DNA of 10,236 nt from Bacillota bacterium (lineage in GTDB: Bacteria; Bacillota; Bacilli; Bacillales_B; DSM-18226), in assembly GCA_021821235.1 (NCBI GenBank), contig JAKACS010000038.1, positions 1-10,236 of the forward strand, given 5' to 3'. Made by a program: the position numbers and the translations under genes. Below the pieces are notes generated by a model. The model saw nothing but the letters and a program-made list of their open reading frames with translations. It searched no databases and was not told the DNA's origin. Positions 6,881 through 10,236 of this stretch are shown here, piece by piece; within the stretch, counting starts at the first letter, position 1; the number at the start of each line of letters is the position of its first letter.

Positions 6881-9019
6881 TTATCTGTCTTTCACTCGAA
6901 GAAGTCGTAAACTATTCAATGTCACGAGCAGCGTTGCTCCCATATCGGCAAAGATGGCGATCCAAAGGGTCAGCCAGCCTGGTATGACAAGCAATAAGGC
7001 AATTGCTTTAATGGCAAGTGAAAAGCTAATGTTTTGCTTAATGATGGTCAATGCTTTCCGGCTCAATTTAATGGTATACGGCAATTTACTTAAATCATCT
7101 GACATTAAGGCAATATCGGCTGTTTCTAGCGCCGTGTCTGTACCAGCCCCGCCCATTGCCACCCCAACTGTAGCAGCAGCAAGCGCAGGTGCATCGTTTA
7201 CTCCGTCACCAACCATCGCGACACTGCGGCCGGTTTCCCGCAATTTTTTGATAAAATCTAATTTAGCTTCGGGCATCAGTTCGGCTCGAATCTCAGAAAC
7301 CCCAACTTCTTTTCCAATGGCTTCGGCAGTCCGCTGATTATCACCGGTTAACATCACCGTTTTTTCCATCCCAATTTGGTGCAGTTTGTGAATGACTTCT
7401 TTTGATGATTCCCTGATTTCATCCGCAACAGCAATAAACAAGAGAATCTCCTGTTCTGTTCCTACCACCATGACCGTTTTTCCTTCCGTCTGTAGATCCG
7501 TGATTGTTTGGTTGTGATCCCTCGCCAATTTTCCGTGCAACTCTTCAAACAGACTTGGGCTTCCCACATAATACATTTCATTATTCACGCTTGCTTTTAC
7601 GCCTTTACCAGTCATTGCTTGGAAATCTTCGATTGATAGCTCGTTGAAATTTAACCCGTTTTCTTCGGCCTTTCGCAAAATCGCTGATGCAAGAGGATGC
7701 TGTGAACCTTTTTCGATCGCTGCTGTAATGGCCAATAGCTTACTTTCGTTTCCACCATATGGGATGATGTCGGTTACAGTCGGAACCCCTTTTGTCAGTG
7801 TTCCTGTTTTATCAAAAGCAATTACTTTCAATGTTGCGGCTTCTTCCAAGTAGACGCCGCCTTTGATTAATACACCATTTTTTGCGGCATTTCCAATTGC
7901 AGTTACAACGGAAACAGGAGTAGAAACAACCAAAGCACAAGGACAGCCCACCACTAACACGGCCAACCCTTCATAAATCCATTTACTCCAATCCGCCCCA
8001 AAAAATAAGGGTGGAATCACGATGATACCTAAAGCAACGAGAATGATTGCTGGTGTATAATATTTCGCAAATTGATCGACAAATGCCTGAGAAGGTGCCC
8101 GTTCTGCTTGAGCTTCTTCGACTAAATGAATAATTTTTGAAATCGTGGTATCTTCTACCCGTTTGGTCACCTCTACCTCAAGAAGCCCTTCTTCATTCAA
8201 TGTTCCGGCAAACACCTCGTCATGAATGGTTTTCATCACGGGGACACTCTCTCCTGTAATCGCCGCTTGATTTACCGTCGATGTTCCTTTCTTAACGATT
8301 CCATCCATTGCTAACTTTTGACCCGGCTTAACAATCATGGTATCGCCGATTTGAATCTCTTCAACCCAGACAACGATTTCTTCATTGCCCCGGCGGATAA
8401 TCGCTTCTTTTGGGGCAATCTCCAACAGCGATTGAATGGACTGACGCGCTTTATCCATTGAATATCGTTCCAAAACTTCACTGATGGCAAAAAGAATAAC
8501 AACCGTTGCCCCTTCACCCCATTGCCCTATTGCCGCGGCGCCTATAATCGCAATGGTCATCAGTGTGTTCATGTCAAATTTTAAGCGGGCAACATTTTTC
8601 AGCCCTTTTAAAAATAAGGAGGATCCTCCAATGAGAATGGCCGCTGCGTAACCGAGCGTTGCAAGAATCGTTTCTCCCCCGGTTTGCTTCCCAATCACCC
8701 AACTCATGACAAGCAATAGTGCTGAAATGTATACCTTTCGATTTTCTTTTTGTTTCCAGAATGGTTCCCTTTCCACTTCTTTTTCATTTTCACCCGATAA
8801 TTTTAAGCTTTCAAACGCACCCGCTTTTTCAAGTGCTGCAATTGTCGTATTGCCCGTAACCGTTATTTTGGCAGCGGCAAAGTTTACTTTTGCATCCGAA
8901 ACGCCATCCAGGCGTTTGACGTTCTCTTCGAACGTTTTCGCACAGCTTGCTCAGGTGAAGCCTTGAACGCGATACGTTTTCGTTTCTTGGTCTGCCAATT
9001 GTGCATTTGCATCAAACAT
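6881..9019 (-). CDS. cadA: CadA heavy-metal P1B-type ATPase with in-frame UGA in the HMA motif
   Basis: Membrane pump exporting Zn2+, Cd2+ or Pb2+ with ATP. Read through one UGA it is 712 residues, normal for CadA. Residues 15-80 form an N-terminal HMA metal-binding domain ([19 protein letters not shown], then [15 protein letters not shown]), where UGA is codon 23 and replaces the first Cys of CxxC. Counting from the GTG at 8776, the ATPase core shows TGES (174-177), the CPC metal motif (278-280), DKTGTLT with phosphorylated Asp322, HP at 360-361, TGDN (477-480), GDGVND (523-528) and Asp611 in the last helix, typical of the Zn/Cd subgroup. The ATG at 9019 has GGGAGG 9 nt upstream and overlaps cadC by 8 nt. 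The GTG at 8776 has no good ribosome binding site. The gene may be a selenoprotein, a fresh nonsense mutant, or carry a sequence error; the ATPase identity is certain. Confidence 0.85.
8899..8917 (-). repeat. Second hairpin in the cadA HMA coding region
   Basis: On the minus strand AAACGCC, loop TGGAT, GGCGTTT form a perfect 7-bp stem one base after the first hairpin. Its loop starts 40 nt after the UGA and has G at position two. It may be part of the same RNA structure or chance; its outer bases compete with the possible lower-stem extension of the first hairpin. Confidence 0.4.
8919..8935 (-). promoter_or_regulatory. Candidate SECIS-like hairpin downstream of the UGA
   Basis: On the minus strand ACGTTC, loop GAAGA, GAACGT make a perfect 6-bp stem. 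The apical loop starts 21 nt after the UGA with G as its first base, matching the general layout of bacterial SECIS elements (short stem, G early in the loop, loop roughly 16-37 nt from the UGA). Flanking GCG (8941-8939) and CGC (8914-8912) could extend it across an A-rich internal loop. Confidence 0.45.
8951..8953 (-). other. In-frame UGA at the first Cys of the HMA CxxC motif: candidate selenocysteine codon
   Basis: The plus strand reads TCA, so the cadA message has UGA at codon 23. Both flanks match the CadA HMA consensus GFTCxxCAxxFE, with the second Cys (TGT, codon 26) retained. A cysteine codon differs from TGA by one base. The UxxC arrangement is typical of selenoproteins that have cysteine homologues. 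Confidence 0.6.
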
Positions 9020-9380
9020 TTGCTTTCGCCTCCCATTTTTCAGCTAGTGTAAAAAGGATTAACTGCTTAATCCGTTCATCGCTCAGCGAGTAAAATGCCA
9101 TTTTCCCCTTTTTTTGAAAATTTACAATCCCCTGTTTATGGAGCGTTCGCAAATGATGGGAAGCATTGGCAACCGTCACATTGATAATATTTGCGACATC
9201 ACAAACACATAGTTCATCGGCTTTGCACAATGCGTAAACCACTTTCGCCCGATTCTCGTCTGCAATTGCTTTAAACAATTGGACTGCGCTTGATAGGTCG
9301 ACTGTTTTTAAATCGTCTTGGATTCGATTAACCTTTTCCTCATCGAAACAATAAATTTCACAAGTATCCTTTTTATTCAT
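9012..9380 (-). CDS. cadC: CadC, ArsR/SmtB-family metal-sensing repressor
   Basis: Winged-helix repressor of the cad operon that releases DNA on binding Cd, Pb or similar soft metals. The 122-residue protein keeps the four cysteines of the alpha3N metal site at the same numbers as plasmid pI258 CadC as I remember it: Cys7, Cys11, and Cys58/Cys60 in ELCVCD. The recognition helix is VTVANASHHLRTLHKQGIV (about 68-86). The second, alpha5 zinc site appears degraded: Asp101 remains, but the usual His103 is Arg and His114 is Glu. The frame is open to 9398, but that ATG lies in the operator and has no ribosome binding site; the ATG at 9380 follows GGGGTGA and gives the family-like MNKKDTCEIYC start. 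It overlaps cadA by 8 nt. Confidence 0.95.
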   Translation of the reverse strand: MNKKDTCEIYCFDEEKVNRIQDDLKTVDLSSAVQLFKAIADENRAKVVYALCKADELCVCDVANIINVTVANASHHLRTLHKQGIVNFQKKGKMAFYSLSDERIKQLILFTLAEKWEAKANV

Positions 9381-9396
9381 CCTCTCACCCCAAATC

Positions 9397-9416
9397 ATTC
9401 AAATGTTTACTTGAAT
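9397..9416. promoter_or_regulatory. CadC operator O1
   Basis: ATTCAAATGTTTACTTGAAT, 6-bp arms ATTCAA/TTGAAT around an 8-bp spacer, resembling the known CadC box (CAAATA-n3-ATTTGAA type). It lies just downstream of the cad -10 box and upstream of the cadC ribosome binding site. Confidence 0.75.
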
Positions 9417-9418
9417 AT

Positions 9419-9448
9419 AGTATAGATTATGAATGATTTATTATTCAA
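9419..9448 (-). promoter_or_regulatory. Sigma-A promoter of cadCA
   Basis: On the minus strand TTGAAT (9448-9443), an 18-nt spacer and TATACT (9424-9419). The -35 lies in one half of operator O2, and the -10 ends two bases before O1, so CadC bound at either site would block RNA polymerase. Confidence 0.75.
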
Positions 9449-9462
9449 GTGCTTATTTGAAT
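9443..9462. promoter_or_regulatory. CadC operator O2
   Basis: ATTCAAGTGCTTATTTGAAT differs from O1 at only 3 of 20 positions and has the same arms and spacer. Its centre is 46 bp from O1. It overlaps the cad -35 and lies about 20 bp upstream of the candidate promoter of the divergent yhcQ-like gene. Confidence 0.7.
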
Positions 9463-9482
9463 AAAAATAAAATGAATGACAA

Positions 9483-9512
9483 TGAATAGCTCTCTTTTCT
9501 TGATAAATAATA
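9483..9512 (+). promoter_or_regulatory. Candidate sigma-G/sigma-F-type promoter of the yhcQ-like gene
   Basis: TGAATA (9483-9488), a 17-nt spacer and AATAATA (9506-9512) resemble the forespore consensus TGMATA and CATACTA (5 of 7 in the -10). No good sigma-A pair was found here. Forespore expression would fit a CotF-like spore protein. Confidence 0.4.
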
Positions 9513-9551
9513 ATGTTGGCTGTGCCAAAGTTTTAGAAGGAGGAGATGGAA

Positions 9552-10205
9552 ATGATGCAAAGCCAACAGGAACCAATGCACCAAAATTTGCATACAGGGG
9601 CTGTGCCGCAGCAGTTGAACCATGGAGGCCATGAGGTATTTGATGTTCACGAAGTCCTATCAGGAACAATTGGAACATTAAATCAGTATATGATGTTGCG
9701 TCAGCACATTAAGGATCCAGAATTACGGGACATACTTGATCGTCAATACCAATTCACTCAGGACGAATACAACATAACACTTGAATGTTTCCAAACGGGG
9801 AAGGACCCTTCTAAACCGACCCAAAGCTATAAAATGCAACAAGGAAATGATTTCGTTTATGGTTTAACGCCTTCACAGCCAAAAAAACCAATGCAATCAC
9901 TGTCGGAAATTTCTGATGAGTTCATTTCCGGTGCGATGCTTGCAGCATGCAAATCAGGCGCTTCCCATAAAACAATGGCTGCGCTTGAAACAACCAATCC
10001 AGTTGTCCGCCGCGTGCTTGCCGATTCGGTTCCAAATTGCATCGAAATGGCGTATGAACTCTCGATTTATCAAAACAAACACCATTATTACCAAGTGCCG
10101 CAACTGGCTCAACAGGATATGATCCAGATGGTAAATTCTTACGCACCAGCCCAGGGTATGCCGCAAACTTCGAACACCCACATGGGGATGAACATGAAAC
10201 ATTAA
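9552..10205 (+). CDS. yhcQ: YhcQ-like spore coat protein, CotF domain
   Basis: A 217-residue soluble, Met/Gln/His-rich protein resembling B. subtilis YhcQ in length and pattern. The middle and C-terminal part carries the ferritin-like helical CotF pattern: HEVLSGTIGTLNQYMMLRQHIKDPELRDILDRQ (about residues 36-68), then ISDEFISGAMLAACKSGA and NPVVRRVLADSVPNCIEMAYELSIYQNKHHYYQVPQL. The tails (QQEPMHQNLHTG and the C-terminal GMNMKH) are low in complexity. AAGGAGG at 9537-9543 is 8 nt before the ATG at 9552; the earlier in-frame ATG at 9546 is only 2 nt from it and is less likely. It is a structural spore protein by family, transcribed away from cadC, and no terminator is visible before the window ends. 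Confidence 0.88.
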   Translation: MMQSQQEPMHQNLHTGAVPQQLNHGGHEVFDVHEVLSGTIGTLNQYMMLRQHIKDPELRDILDRQYQFTQDEYNITLECFQTGKDPSKPTQSYKMQQGNDFVYGLTPSQPKKPMQSLSEISDEFISGAMLAACKSGASHKTMAALETTNPVVRRVLADSVPNCIEMAYELSIYQNKHHYYQVPQLAQQDMIQMVNSYAPAQGMPQTSNTHMGMNMKH

Positions 10206-10236
10206 AAGGATGGCTTTTAATTAAGCTTAACTAGCG

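Noticed and set aside
6881..8776. A naturally HMA-less 631-residue CadA starting at GTG 8776
   Set aside because: The GTG has no good ribosome binding site and a complete HMA domain with a strong start signal lies in frame upstream, broken only by one TGA; the longer frame is the better description.
9381..9398. CadC starting six codons earlier at the ATG at 9398
   Set aside because: That ATG lies inside operator O1 and lacks a ribosome binding site; the ATG at 9380 has one and gives the family-like N-terminus with Cys at positions 7 and 11.

Overview
The window looks like chromosomal DNA of a low-to-moderate GC, endospore-forming Bacillaceae species. The evidence is the gene content: an aa3-type menaquinol oxidase operon (qoxABCD), a YIEGIA-family membrane protein with its small capping partner, a YpuA-like DUF1002 secreted protein, a CadC/CadA heavy-metal efflux operon and a YhcQ/CotF-type spore coat protein. 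Strong AGGAGG-type ribosome binding sites and sigma-A-like promoters agree with this. I see no insertion sequence, prophage, CRISPR array, rRNA or tRNA.

Layout. Positions 1-174 (minus) are the start of an unrecognised exported or membrane protein, cut by the window edge. Positions 257-4043 (minus) are the tightly coupled qoxA-qoxB-qoxC-qoxD operon, closed by a terminator-like hairpin at 204-240. Positions 4044-4581 are a long AT-rich divergent intergenic region with several palindromes. Positions 4582-5686 (plus) hold the overlapping YIEGIA gene and capping-subunit gene, followed by a terminator. Positions 5870-6790 (plus) hold a ypuA-like gene behind a good sigma-A promoter whose -35 lies in a hairpin-forming inverted repeat. 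A near-perfect bidirectional terminator (6805-6834) separates it from the convergent cad operon. Positions 6881-9380 (minus) are cadC-cadA, with a promoter flanked by two near-identical operators (9397-9462). Positions 9552-10205 (plus) hold the yhcQ-like coat gene, divergent from cadC.

The most notable item is cadA. The longest simple ORF (631 codons, from a GTG at 8776) lacks the usual N-terminal metal-binding HMA domain, but that domain is present in frame upstream, from an ATG at 9019 with an excellent ribosome binding site, the start overlapping the end of cadC. One in-frame TGA at 8951-8953 interrupts it, exactly where the first cysteine of the GFTCxxC metal-binding motif should be, giving GFT-UGA-ASC. 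No other lesion is seen in the HMA domain or the ATPase. A perfect 6-bp stem with a 5-nt loop beginning with G lies 21 nt after the UGA, which fits the general bacterial SECIS layout. The gene is therefore a candidate selenoprotein (UxxC HMA domain on a P1B-type ATPase). The main alternatives are a recent nonsense mutation or a one-base sequencing error. The window contains no sel genes, so the host's ability to insert selenocysteine cannot be judged here.

How the genes work together: QoxA-D form a single terminal oxidase complex; CadC senses metal and represses the cad operon, and CadA exports the metal; the YIEGIA pair and YhcQ point to spore-related functions; the DUF1002 protein is an exported protein of unknown role.
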